The notes under the pieces are model-generated. The model was not told the origin of the DNA and made no database searches. It saw only the letters and a list, made by a program, of their open reading frames with translations. Positions 7,945-16,858 of a stretch of 64,000 bases of DNA are shown piece by piece. How positions within the stretch are numbered: position 1 is the stretch's first letter; every line of letters begins with the position of its first letter. Made by a program: the position numbers and the translations under genes. The stretch covers positions 5,309,501 to 5,373,500 of the forward strand of contig NZ_WBOF01000001.1 of assembly GCF_009569385.1 (NCBI RefSeq). Direction: 5' to 3'. The DNA comes from Streptomyces kaniharaensis (GTDB taxonomy: Bacteria; Actinomycetota; Actinomycetes; Streptomycetales; Streptomycetaceae).

Positions 7945-9183
7945 ATGCCGGAGACGATCATCCTGCCGTCGGCCCCCGTCCAGGTGGCCGAGCTCGACCT
8001 GGAGCGGCCGACCGCACTGCTCCGGCCCGGGGGAGACGAGGTACTCCTCCGCAGTGGCCGGGTGCTGGCGCTGATCCGCCGGCAGGGCCGCCCGCTCGGC
8101 CTGGTCACGGCCGAGGCCGTACCGGGTGATCCGGACGGACTGTGCCGGGCCCTGGTCGCCGAGGCCTACCGCCGACTCGACCTGGCCGACCGGGACACCG
8201 TGCCACCGCGGCCACCGGCCGACCCCCCGCTCGTCAGCGTCGTCGTCTGCACGCACAACCGGGTGGATCTGCTGCCGCGGGCCCTGGACGCCCTGCTGGG
8301 CACCGCGTATCCGCGCATCGAGGTGATCGTGGTCGACAGCGCACCCGCGAACCAGGCCACGGACCTGCTGGTCCGGCTGCACTACCACGGCCGCGTCCGG
8401 TACGTGCGCGAGCCGGTGCCGGGCCTGGCCCGGGCCCGCAACCGCGGACTGGCCGCGGCGCGCGGCGAGATCTGCGCCTTCGCCGACGACGATCTCATCC
8501 TCGACGCGGGCTGGGTGCCCGCCCTCGTCGACGGTTTCCGGTCCGACGACCGAGTGGGCTGCGTGACCGGGCTGGTCCTGCCGGCCGAGCTGGACACCGA
8601 GGCGCAGATCGCGCTGGAGCGCTACGCCGGATACTCCAAGGGCTTCACCGCCCGCAGCTGGTCGCTGCGCGACCGGTCCGACGACCCGCTCTTCCCCTTC
8701 GCGACCGGCCGACTCGGCACCGGTGCCAACATGGCCTTCCGCACCGACGTGCTCCGCGCGATCGGCGGCTTCGACCCGGCGACGAGCACGGGCACCCCCG
8801 CGATGGGCGGGGAGGACCTGCTGTCCTTCCTCCAGGTGCTGGCCGCGGGGCACAAGGTGGCGTACCGGCCGGACGCGCTGGTCTGGCACCCCCACCGCCG
8901 CGGCATGGACTCCCTGACGACCCAGGTCTTCGGCTTCGGGGTCGGGTTCGGCGCCTACCTGACGGCTGCCGTGGCCCGCCAGCCGCGGCTGCTGGCCTCC
9001 CTCGTCCCCCGGGTGCCGCGCGGCATCTGGCAGACCCTGCACCGCGGCGATTCGGTCGTCGGCCCCCGCGACCCGCTGATGGCACACCTCAGGCGGCGGG
9101 AACTGCTCGGCCTGCTGTACGGTCCGATCTGCTACGTCCGCAGCGCTCGGCTGCAAACCCGGGCCAGGGCGGCGAGGCCGTGA
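7945..9183 (+). CDS. Family 2 glycosyltransferase, tandem paralogue B
   Basis: A 412-residue paralogue of the preceding gene, co-linear from end to end: N-terminal VQVAELDLERP...RVLALIRRQGRPLGLVT module (12-56), GT-A domain from about 96, DDD at 181-183, GANMAFRTDVLR, GGEDLLSF and FGFGVGFGAYLTA. It lacks about 20 N-terminal residues of paralogue A. The ribosome-binding GGAGG sits in the last codons of the upstream gene, 9 nt before the ATG, so translation is probably coupled. The pair could add two related sugars in sequence or form a heteromeric polymerase. The acceptor-side residues differ between the two copies, which argues against simple dosage duplication. Confidence 0.87.
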   Translation: MPETIILPSAPVQVAELDLERPTALLRPGGDEVLLRSGRVLALIRRQGRPLGLVTAEAVPGDPDGLCRALVAEAYRRLDLADRDTVPPRPPADPPLVSVVVCTHNRVDLLPRALDALLGTAYPRIEVIVVDSAPANQATDLLVRLHYHGRVRYVREPVPGLARARNRGLAAARGEICAFADDDLILDAGWVPALVDGFRSDDRVGCVTGLVLPAELDTEAQIALERYAGYSKGFTARSWSLRDRSDDPLFPFATGRLGTGANMAFRTDVLRAIGGFDPATSTGTPAMGGEDLLSFLQVLAAGHKVAYRPDALVWHPHRRGMDSLTTQVFGFGVGFGAYLTAAVARQPRLLASLVPRVPRGIWQTLHRGDSVVGPRDPLMAHLRRRELLGLLYGPICYVRSARLQTRARAARP

Positions 9184-10577
9184 TGTCCCTCCTCAAGTAC
9201 GCCCGCCCCAAGTCGCGTCCGACGGCCCCGCGGCCGTGCTCCTGCCCGCTGGCGCTGCCCTGCGAGTGCTCCTACACCACGCTGCTGAAGGCCCGGCTCA
9301 GGTCGGCCTCCCGGTGGTCGAGCGGAGAACCGCTCCTGCGCAACGGCCATCTGCTGGCGGCGAGTTCGGTGATCGCGGCGGGGCTGGGATCGGTCTTCTG
9401 GATCCTCGCCACCCGCTACTACAGCGCCGAGACCGTCGGGCGCAGCTACGCCGCGCTGTCCGCGGCCATGTTCCTGTCCACGCTCGGCAGCCTCAACCTC
9501 GGCGACGCCCTCGTACGGTTCGTCCCGGCCGCCGGGCAGCACACCCGGCGCCTGGTGCTCCGCTGCTACGCGATCAGCGTCGGATGCAGCGCCCTGGTCG
9601 CCGGCGCCTTCCTGCTGCTGATCCCACTGGTCGCCCACGACCTGGAATTCCTGCGTGGGCCGGTGCTCGCGGTCTCCTTCATCGCCGCCACCGCGGGCTA
9701 CTCGGTCTTCGTCCTCCAGGACGGGGCACTCACCGGCACGCGCCGCATCGGATGGGTGGTCGGCGAGAACACCGTCTTCGCGGTGGCGAAGGCCGGGCTG
9801 CTGGCCGGCTGCGCCGCCCTGGCGATGAGCACCGGAATCCTCGTGTCCTGGGCCGCGGCGATGGTCATCTCGATCGTGCTGGCCAACGTGGTGCTGTTCC
9901 GCCGGGCGGTGCCGGGCCACCAGGCCGAGACGCCCGCCCGCGAGCGGCCGCCGGACAAGGTGATGCGCTGGGCCACCGCGGACTACGTGGGCAACCTGTT
10001 CAGCTTCGCCACCTACACCGTGGTGCCACTGCTGGTGCTGGACGAGGTCGGCGCGCGGGTGAACGCCTACTACTCGCTGGCCTTCGTCATCGCCTCCACC
10101 CTGTACGTCGCGGTGTTCAGCATGGGCCACTCGCTGGTGGTCGAGGGCGCCAGGGATCCCCGGCGGCTCGCCGAGCACGCCCGGAGGATGCTGCGCCACT
10201 CCGCCTTGCTGATGGTCGCGGCGGCCCTGCTGGTGGTGGCCCTGGCGCCCTGGATCCTCGGCCTCTTCGGGCCCGAGTACGCCGCGCACGGCACCACCGT
10301 GATGCGACTGATGGCGCTCTCCGCCATCCCGAACGTCGTCCCGAACGTGGTCATCCAGATGGCCCGCGTGCGGCGGTCGATGCCGTGGATGATCGGCGTG
10401 CGGCTGGTCTTCTCCGTCGTGATCATTGCACTGGTGGCACTGCTACTGCCGCGGTACGGCCTGGCCGGAGTCGGCTGGGCCTGGCTGATCGCCGAATGCG
10501 CGGTGGCGCTGCCGCTGCTGTTCGTCCTCAGGCGCTGGCTGCGTTCCCTGGAACGGAGTGATTCCCATGACCGCTGA
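9183..10577 (+). CDS. MOP-superfamily polysaccharide flippase (Wzx-like)
   Basis: A 464-residue polytopic membrane protein with about 12 hydrophobic segments from residue 55 on, typical of Wzx/PST oligosaccharide-lipid flippases: an opening LLAASSVIAAGLGSVFWILATRYY helix, the FVLQDGALTG loop, and a second half starting near VMRWATADYVGNLF. It would move a lipid-linked repeat unit across the cytoplasmic membrane. The first 50 residues are unusual: basic, with two CxC pairs (C19/C21 and C27/C29). Start ATG overlaps the upstream stop (TGATG). Its presence between glycosyltransferases supports a Wzx-dependent type of export. Confidence 0.88.
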   Translation: MSLLKYARPKSRPTAPRPCSCPLALPCECSYTTLLKARLRSASRWSSGEPLLRNGHLLAASSVIAAGLGSVFWILATRYYSAETVGRSYAALSAAMFLSTLGSLNLGDALVRFVPAAGQHTRRLVLRCYAISVGCSALVAGAFLLLIPLVAHDLEFLRGPVLAVSFIAATAGYSVFVLQDGALTGTRRIGWVVGENTVFAVAKAGLLAGCAALAMSTGILVSWAAAMVISIVLANVVLFRRAVPGHQAETPARERPPDKVMRWATADYVGNLFSFATYTVVPLLVLDEVGARVNAYYSLAFVIASTLYVAVFSMGHSLVVEGARDPRRLAEHARRMLRHSALLMVAAALLVVALAPWILGLFGPEYAAHGTTVMRLMALSAIPNVVPNVVIQMARVRRSMPWMIGVRLVFSVVIIALVALLLPRYGLAGVGWAWLIAECAVALPLLFVLRRWLRSLERSDSHDR

Positions 10578-11595
10578 CCCGACCGCTGACCCGACCGTCG
10601 ACCGGACCGTCGGCCCGACCGCCCCGAGCCTGTCCGTCGCGATCTGCGCCTACACCGTCGACCGGTGGGACGACCTGTGCGCCGCCGTCGCGTCGGTGCG
10701 CACGCAGACCCACCCGCCCGCCGAACTGGTGCTGGTCATCGACCACTGCACGGAGCTGCTCCGGCTCGCCCGGGAGAGGTTCTCCGGCGTACGGATCGTC
10801 GCCAACGGCCAGCAGAGGGGACTCTCCGGCGCCCGCAACACCGCCCTGGCCGTGGCGCACGGCGACCTGATCGCCTTCCTGGACGACGACGCGGTGGCCG
10901 ACCCGGACTGGACGGCCCGCCTGCTGGCCGGATTCCGGACCCCCGGGGTACTCGGCGTCGGCGGCCTGGTCCGGCCGTGGTGGCGGACCGGCCGGCCCGG
11001 CTGGTTCCCGCCCGAGTTCGACTGGGTGGTCGGCTGCTCGTACCAGGGGCTGCCGGAGCGCGGCGCCGCGGTACGGAACTTCATCGGGGCCAACATGTCG
11101 TTCCGGCGGGCCCCGGTGCTGGCCGTCGGCGGCTTCCGGACCGATCTCGGCCGGGTCGGCAGGCGTCCGCTCGGCTGCGAGGAGACCGAACTCTGCATCC
11201 GGCTCGCCGCCCGGAACCCCGGCGCCGTACTGCACTACGAGCCGGCCGCGGCGGTCGACCACCGCGTGCCGGGACACCGCGCCACGCTCTCCTACTTCGC
11301 CGCGCGATGCTTCGCCGAGGGCCGCTCCAAGTCCGCGGTGGTCCGGCACGGCGGCGCCGCCGCGGGCCTCGCCAGCGAACGCGGCTACCTGCGGCACACC
11401 CTGCCGGCCGCGCTGCTGCGCTGCCTGCGCAGCGGTCAGGCGTCCATGGCGGCCGCCCTGTGCGCCGGCGTGGGGCTGACCGTCGCCGGATACCTCACGG
11501 GCCTCGCCGGCCAGTGGGCGGGATACCGACAGGCCCGTGGATCCGCGCTCACCCCGACCGCTTCCGTCGGGCAGTCGATCAGAGGCCGATCATGA
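10567..11595 (+). CDS. Family 2 glycosyltransferase
   Basis: A 342-residue protein. A short TADPTADPT-type repeat at the N-terminus precedes a GT-A domain (LSVAICAYTVDRWDDL, LVLVIDHC, GLSGARNTALAVAHGD, DDD at 106-108, IGANMSFRR, GCEETELCIR). The C-terminal 90 residues carry one or two hydrophobic stretches (LCAGVGLTVAGYLTGLAG) that could anchor it to the membrane. ATG 10567 is chosen over GTG 10558 because GGAG at 10555-10558 gives an 8-nt spacer. It overlaps the flippase gene by 11 bp and the deacetylase by 4 bp, so it belongs to the same operon. Confidence 0.86.
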   Translation: MTADPTADPTVDRTVGPTAPSLSVAICAYTVDRWDDLCAAVASVRTQTHPPAELVLVIDHCTELLRLARERFSGVRIVANGQQRGLSGARNTALAVAHGDLIAFLDDDAVADPDWTARLLAGFRTPGVLGVGGLVRPWWRTGRPGWFPPEFDWVVGCSYQGLPERGAAVRNFIGANMSFRRAPVLAVGGFRTDLGRVGRRPLGCEETELCIRLAARNPGAVLHYEPAAAVDHRVPGHRATLSYFAARCFAEGRSKSAVVRHGGAAAGLASERGYLRHTLPAALLRCLRSGQASMAAALCAGVGLTVAGYLTGLAGQWAGYRQARGSALTPTASVGQSIRGRS

Positions 11596-12404
11596 CTCCC
11601 GTACCCGTCTTCCTGTACCACTCGGTCTCGGACGATCCGCCGTCCTGGCTCGCGCCGTACACCGTCACACCGAGGACGTTCCGCGAGCAGCTGGAGCGGA
11701 TCAAGGACGCCGGCCTGTCGGTGGTGCCACTGCGCAGGCTGGTCTCGGCCGTCCGTGGCGGGCCACCGCTGCCGGCCGGAGCGGCCGTGCTGACCTTCGA
11801 CGACGGGTACGCCGACTTCTACTGGACAGTGGCGCCGATGCTCTCGGAGAGCGGCCTGCCGGCCACCCTTTACCTCACCGTCGGCGCGATCCACCCGCCA
11901 GGCGCTCAGGGCGCGGGCAGCCTGCTCCCGCCGGCGCCGATGCTGAACTGGCGCCAGGTCAACAACCTGGACGCGCTGGGCGTCGAGCTCGGCGGCCACT
12001 CCCAGACGCACGTCCCGATGGACACGGTCCACGGCCGGCGGCTGACCGAGGAGGTCGTCGGATGCAAGAAGGCGCTGGAGGACGCCCTCGGCCACGAGGT
12101 CACCTCCTTCTCCTACCCGCACGGGTACTCCAGCCCGGCGGTGCGCCGGAGGGTCATGCAGGCCGGCTGGACCTCCGCCACCTCCGTCGGGAACGCGTTC
12201 AGCTCCGCGGCCGACGACCCGATGCGGATATCCCGGCTGATGGTCCGCAGCGACACGCCACCGCAGGTGTTCGACGACTGGACCAAGGGACGCGGTGCCC
12301 CGGTGGCGCCCTTCCGCGAACGCGCCGCCACCCGGGCCTGGCGCACCTACCGCCGCCTGCGCGCGGCGGTGGGCCACCCGGTCGGCGGACCGCCGAAGTG
12401 CTGA
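11592..12404 (+). CDS. Polysaccharide deacetylase (NodB domain)
   Basis: A 270-residue protein with VPVFLYHSVSDDP at the start, the first NodB motif TFDDGYADF (general base and metal Asp), second motif GGHSQTH (metal His pair) and SYPHGYSS for the third. Enzymes of this kind remove N- or O-acetyl groups from hexosamine polymers. There is no signal peptide, which points to action on cytoplasmic lipid-linked intermediates or to non-classical export. ATGA overlap with the preceding glycosyltransferase. The operon's product therefore probably contains acetylated amino sugars, an inference from this gene alone. Confidence 0.87.
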   Translation: MTPVPVFLYHSVSDDPPSWLAPYTVTPRTFREQLERIKDAGLSVVPLRRLVSAVRGGPPLPAGAAVLTFDDGYADFYWTVAPMLSESGLPATLYLTVGAIHPPGAQGAGSLLPPAPMLNWRQVNNLDALGVELGGHSQTHVPMDTVHGRRLTEEVVGCKKALEDALGHEVTSFSYPHGYSSPAVRRRVMQAGWTSATSVGNAFSSAADDPMRISRLMVRSDTPPQVFDDWTKGRGAPVAPFRERAATRAWRTYRRLRAAVGHPVGGPPKC

Positions 12405-12431
12405 TCTGACCAGCGTGCAGGAGTGACCACA

Positions 12432-14309
12432 GTGTCAGGAGTGACGACCACAGTGACGGAATCCCTGGAGCGCGAGGCCGCCCGGCCCGCCGACCGTACG
12501 TCCACCGAGGGGCGCCCGACGGCCGGCCGGTCCGTGTGGGTGGTCCGGGGGGCCCTGCCGGTGGCGCTGGCACTCTGGCTGCTCGCACTGCCCCGCGTGC
12601 AGCTCTCCAGGATGGACGACCTCGGCCTGCTCCAAGCGCTGCCGCCGCTCTACTTCGCCGCCCTCGCCGTTCTCACCTGCGGATTCGTCGTCGCGGTGCG
12701 TGACCCGCGGACCCGCCAGGGCTGGCTCGCCGCCTACGTCCTGGGCCTGATCACGCTGATCCACGCCACGCCCAGCATCCTCTACCCGACCCTCCGCTAC
12801 GCCTGGGCCTGGAAGCACATCGCCATCGTCGACGCCATGCTGCGCCACCACGGGACGGTGCAGGGCGCGGGCAAGCTCGACGTCTACAACCAGTGGCCCG
12901 GCTTCTTCGAGCTCAACGGGCTGTTCCTGCGCGTGACCGGCCTGCCCTCCGCGCTCGGCTACGCGTCCTGGTACCCGGTGATCGCCAACGTCCTGCTGAT
13001 GGGCCCGCTGCTGCTGCTCTACCGCAGCCTCACCAAGGACCGCCGACTGATCTGGGCCGGGATCTGGCTCTACTACTCGGCGGCCTGGGTCGGCCAGGAC
13101 TACTTCTCACCGCAGGCCTTCGCGTACCTCCTGTTCGTCACCGTGATCGCGCTGGTGATGCGCCAGCTGGCAGCCCTGCGGGAACTCGCGGAGGACGGAC
13201 CGGGGGCGTCCGGGGCGCGAGCCGTGTCCTCGGCCGGCGAGATGTCGCGCCGCGGCGGCTGGCGACCCGTGCCGTTCGTGCTGCTGCTGGTGCTGATCGC
13301 CGCGATCGTCTCCTCCCACCAGCTGACCCCGATCATGCTGATCGCCTGCCTGGCGATGCTGTCACTGCCGCGGCGCAACCGCCGTACCGTCCTGCCGCTG
13401 CTGGCCGCGGCGGTCGCACTGACCTTCCTGTGGGATGCCACCGTCGCCCGGCCGTTCATGTCGGAGCACGTGGGCAGCCTGGTCACGGCGCTCACCTCCC
13501 CGGACCACAACGCGGTGGCCGGCTTCGCCGAGCTGTCCAACGCCGCCCCCGGGCAGGTGCTGGCGTCCTGGGTCGACCGCGCGATGACGGCCTCCGTGTT
13601 CCTGCTGGCGGTGGCGGGCGCCGTCCGCCACCGCTGGGTGCGCCGGACGAGCCTGCCGCTGCTCCTGGTGGCGCCGCTGGTGCTGCTGCCCGCCAACGCC
13701 TACGAGGGCGAGATGCTCTTCCGGGCGTACCTGCTCGCCCTTCCGGCCGCCGCCTTCCTCGCCGCGACCCTGCTGTTGGGGACGCGACCGGTCGGCCTGC
13801 TGCGGACCGGCGTCATGAGCGCCGTACTGCTCGCTCTGGTCGGTGGCTTTCTCTTCGGCTATTTCAGCAAGGAGAAGATGAACTACTTCCCGCCGGGGGA
13901 GGTGGCGGCGGTCCGCTACGTGACCAACACCCCGCCGGGATCCATGATCGTCTCGCTGACCTCGAACGAACCGGGCGGTGAGCTGAACTACGACAGCCAC
14001 GACCGCTTCGTCCTGGCCGGCACGTCCGTCCCGGACCGGGAGCGGCTGGTGGCAGACCCTGAGCACGTCCTGCAGGGAGTGCTGCAGCGCCGGGACGTGG
14101 CCGGACCCACCTACCTGATCCTGTCCAGGGCACAGGCCGCGGACTGCGAGCTGACGGGGCTTCTGCCGCAATCCACCGTCGAGCAGGTGGAGGCGGCGGC
14201 CGCGAGGGCCTCCGACCTGCGCGTCGTGCTGAAGAACTCCGACGCGGTGGTCTACCAGTACGTCGCCCAGGCACCTGACCAGGTCGTCGGCGGAGGGAGC
14301 GCACGATGA
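12432..14309 (+). CDS. Large polytopic membrane protein, possible GT-C type
   Basis: A 625-residue protein with roughly ten hydrophobic segments (first at about residue 35, TLIHATPSILYPTLRYAW loop near 115, others to about 480) and a hydrophilic C-terminal domain of some 150 residues. The layout, with a long first loop containing LDVYNQWPGFFELNG, resembles GT-C glycosyltransferases or polysaccharide polymerases, but I see no motif that proves it. GTG 12432 is preferred because AGGAG at 12419-12423 gives an 8-nt spacer; other in-frame GTGs are at 12423, 12441 and 12453. Position between deacetylase and GH16 hydrolase fits a polymerase or acceptor-transfer role. Confidence 0.72.
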   Translation: MSGVTTTVTESLEREAARPADRTSTEGRPTAGRSVWVVRGALPVALALWLLALPRVQLSRMDDLGLLQALPPLYFAALAVLTCGFVVAVRDPRTRQGWLAAYVLGLITLIHATPSILYPTLRYAWAWKHIAIVDAMLRHHGTVQGAGKLDVYNQWPGFFELNGLFLRVTGLPSALGYASWYPVIANVLLMGPLLLLYRSLTKDRRLIWAGIWLYYSAAWVGQDYFSPQAFAYLLFVTVIALVMRQLAALRELAEDGPGASGARAVSSAGEMSRRGGWRPVPFVLLLVLIAAIVSSHQLTPIMLIACLAMLSLPRRNRRTVLPLLAAAVALTFLWDATVARPFMSEHVGSLVTALTSPDHNAVAGFAELSNAAPGQVLASWVDRAMTASVFLLAVAGAVRHRWVRRTSLPLLLVAPLVLLPANAYEGEMLFRAYLLALPAAAFLAATLLLGTRPVGLLRTGVMSAVLLALVGGFLFGYFSKEKMNYFPPGEVAAVRYVTNTPPGSMIVSLTSNEPGGELNYDSHDRFVLAGTSVPDRERLVADPEHVLQGVLQRRDVAGPTYLILSRAQAADCELTGLLPQSTVEQVEAAAARASDLRVVLKNSDAVVYQYVAQAPDQVVGGGSAR

Positions 14310-15565
14310 GCACCCGTTCGTGGACCGTGCCGCGGGCTCTTCCGGCGCTCTGGGCCTGGATCGCCCTGCTGGCCACCTTGCTCCCCGCCGGGAACCCGCT
14401 GCGCGTGGCCGTGGCCGGAACGTTCCTGCTGACCTGCCCGGGTGCGGCGGCCGTGGGGTGGGGCCGTACCGTCCCGTCGTGGTTCGCCCGCCGGCCCGAC
14501 CGACTGGTCACCGCCGTCCTGGCCGTGACCCTGAGCGCCGCGATGACGGCGCTGACGGCCGAGGCGCTGTTCTTCGCGCACGCCTTCTCCACCACCCGCG
14601 CGGTGCTCGTCCTCGCCGTGGTCACCACGGTGCTGGTGCTGCTCCCGCGCCCCTCGGGGCCCGCGCGCGAGCCCGGGGCACCCCGCCGCCGCAGGAACTG
14701 GCGGACCTGGCTGGGATCCGGCCTGCTGCTCGCCGCCGCCGCCTGCGGCACCACCGCCGGCCACACCGCGTCCGCACCGTCGGGCTCAGGGGCCGCGGCC
14801 ACGATCTCTCCAGGCTCGGAGTCGCTGGAGAAGCCTCCGGGCCCCGGGCCCTGGCACCTCGTCTTCAAGGACGACTTCAACGGCTCGTCCCTGGACCGGT
14901 CCAAATGGGCGACCTGCTACGACTGGAACGACGGCGGCTGCACCAACGCGGGCAACAACGAGCTCGAGTGGTACCAGCCGGGCCAGATCCAGGTGGCGAA
15001 CGGCGTGCTCACACTCACCGCCGAACGCCGGCCGACGCCCGGCGCCGACGGCAAGACCTACCCGTGGCGCTCCGGGATGATCTCCACCGGCCGCGACCAC
15101 TGGGACGACCCCCCGCGCCACACCTTCACGTACGGCTACTTCGTCGCGGCGCTGAAGGCCCCGATGGACCCGGTGGGCATGTTCCCGGCCTTCTGGCTGC
15201 TCCCCGCGGACACCCGGGGCGGACTGCCGGAGCTGGACGTCGCCGAGTTCATCAACACCAGGCAGTACGCCGACCTGAACCTGCACAACCGGACGCCGGA
15301 CGGCAAGCCCGTCGACGTCCACGGCTGGGGCGGCCCGACGGACTTCGCCGCGGACTACCACGTCTTCGCGATGGACTGGCAGCCGCAGGCCGTCACCTGG
15401 TACGTCGACGGCGTGCCGAAGCTCCAGGTGACCGACCCGGCCGAGATCCCGCACACCGCGATGGAACTGCTCCTCAACCTCGCGGTGGGCTACCAGCAGA
15501 CACCGCCACCCGACGTCAACTCCGCCCAGCTGCGGGTCGACTGGGTCGCGGTCTGGCAGCACTGA
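14306..15565 (+). CDS. Membrane-anchored GH16 glycoside hydrolase
   Basis: A 419-residue fusion. Residues 1-120 hold three or four hydrophobic helices, followed by a basic patch (RRRRNW) and another hydrophobic stretch ending in AAAACGTT, which looks like a lipobox. From about 175 there is a GH16 jelly roll (WHLVFKDDFNGSSLD opening, E309-L-D-V-A-E314 carrying nucleophile and acid/base, final LRVDWVAVWQH). GH16 enzymes cut or transfer beta-1,3/1,4-glucans, galactans and related polymers. The enzyme would sit on the outer face of the membrane, where it could trim or transglycosylate the polymer made by this operon. ATGA overlap with the upstream gene. Confidence 0.88.
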   Translation: MSTRSWTVPRALPALWAWIALLATLLPAGNPLRVAVAGTFLLTCPGAAAVGWGRTVPSWFARRPDRLVTAVLAVTLSAAMTALTAEALFFAHAFSTTRAVLVLAVVTTVLVLLPRPSGPAREPGAPRRRRNWRTWLGSGLLLAAAACGTTAGHTASAPSGSGAAATISPGSESLEKPPGPGPWHLVFKDDFNGSSLDRSKWATCYDWNDGGCTNAGNNELEWYQPGQIQVANGVLTLTAERRPTPGADGKTYPWRSGMISTGRDHWDDPPRHTFTYGYFVAALKAPMDPVGMFPAFWLLPADTRGGLPELDVAEFINTRQYADLNLHNRTPDGKPVDVHGWGGPTDFAADYHVFAMDWQPQAVTWYVDGVPKLQVTDPAEIPHTAMELLLNLAVGYQQTPPPDVNSAQLRVDWVAVWQH

Positions 15566-15595
15566 GCGACTTCCCAGGCAAGGACGCACGACACC

Positions 15596-16855
15596 ATGGC
15601 CATGATTCTGAACGATCTGGACCGCCGAACCCCCGTCCTGCTGGTCAAGGTGGGGCGGTACCCGCTGGCGCACGGCCCGGTGGGCGTGGTCCGGTCGTTC
15701 GGCCGGGTCGGGGTCCCGGTGTTCGCGATCGTGGAGGACCCGCTGACGCCGACCGCGTTCTCCCGCTACCTGGCCCGCGCCTACATCCGGCCCACCACGG
15801 GCTGCGAGCGCGTCGAGCAGATGGTCGCGATCGTACGGGAGATCGGCCGGGAGATCGGCTGGCAGAACGGCCGCCGGTGCGTCGCCCTGCCCACCGACGA
15901 CGAGGCCGCCGTCCTGCTCGCCGAGCACGCCGAGGAGCTGACCCCGTACTTCCTGCTGCCGCCGATGCCCGGGGCGCTGCCCCGCCGGCTGGCCAACAAG
16001 GGCACCCTGTACGCGATGTGCGAGGAGCACGGTGTCGCGGCACCCCGCACCGTCATACCGAGCGAACCCGACGGGCTGCTGGAGGCCGCCAGGCTCTGCG
16101 GCTATCCGCTGGTGCTGAAGAACCTGGAGGCGTTCACCAGGCTGAGCCGTCCCGCGGTCAGGCACACCACCCTGATACACGACGAGCGGGAGCTGCTGAC
16201 CAGGTGCCCGCCGAGCGGTCAACTCTCCGTCCTCGCCCAGGAGTACCTGCCGGAGGAGTACTCCGAACACTGGATCACGCACCTGTGCTGCGGCCCGGAG
16301 GGCGAGCCGCTGGCCGTCTTCACCGGGCGGAAGCTGCGCTCCTACCCGCCGACCGGAGGCTTCACCACCCGGGCCGTTTCCCTGCCCAATCCCGAACTGG
16401 CCGAACTGGTCGCCGGCTTCTGCCGGAAGGTCGGCTACAGCGGCATCGCCGACCTGGACTGGCGGCTGGACCTGCGCGACGGCCGCTACAAGCTCCTCGA
16501 CTTCAATCCCCGCACCGGCGCCCAGTTCCGCCTGTTCGAAACCGTGGACGGCGTGGACGTGGTCCGTGCCCTGCACCTGTCGCTCACCGGCCGCCCGGTG
16601 CCGCAGGGGCCCCAGCTGAGCCGCTACTACGGCGTCGGGCAGCTGGACGTGGTCTCCGCCGCGGTCGCGGTCTGCCGGCAACGCCGCCCCCTGCCCGACC
16701 TGGTGCCGCGCAGGTCCACCGAGCGCGCCTGGCTCTGCCGCGACGACGTCGCGCCCGCCGCCGCCATGGTGGTCCGCTTCAGCGGCCAGGCGACCAGGTG
16801 GGTGGCCCAGAAGGCATGGAACCGGATGACTACCCGCTCCACCCCTGGAGGTTGA
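15596..16855 (+). CDS. ATP-grasp ligase
   Basis: A 419-residue cytoplasmic protein with the ATP-grasp fold: N-terminal Rossmann-like part (TPVLLVKVGRYPLAHGPVGVVRSFG), ATP-binding strand with YPLVLKNLEAF, and the metal-binding end GIADLDWRLD...YKLLDFNPRTGAQF (acidic D/D/N residues). Carboxylate-amine ligases of this type join an amino acid or acyl phosphate to an amine. In this setting it could attach an amino acid to an amino sugar of the polymer; that is inference. It lies 30 nt behind the GH16 gene and 3 nt before an FAD oxidoreductase, so these two probably act together. Confidence 0.85.
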   Translation: MAMILNDLDRRTPVLLVKVGRYPLAHGPVGVVRSFGRVGVPVFAIVEDPLTPTAFSRYLARAYIRPTTGCERVEQMVAIVREIGREIGWQNGRRCVALPTDDEAAVLLAEHAEELTPYFLLPPMPGALPRRLANKGTLYAMCEEHGVAAPRTVIPSEPDGLLEAARLCGYPLVLKNLEAFTRLSRPAVRHTTLIHDERELLTRCPPSGQLSVLAQEYLPEEYSEHWITHLCCGPEGEPLAVFTGRKLRSYPPTGGFTTRAVSLPNPELAELVAGFCRKVGYSGIADLDWRLDLRDGRYKLLDFNPRTGAQFRLFETVDGVDVVRALHLSLTGRPVPQGPQLSRYYGVGQLDVVSAAVAVCRQRRPLPDLVPRRSTERAWLCRDDVAPAAAMVVRFSGQATRWVAQKAWNRMTTRSTPGG

Positions 16856-16858
16856 GAC

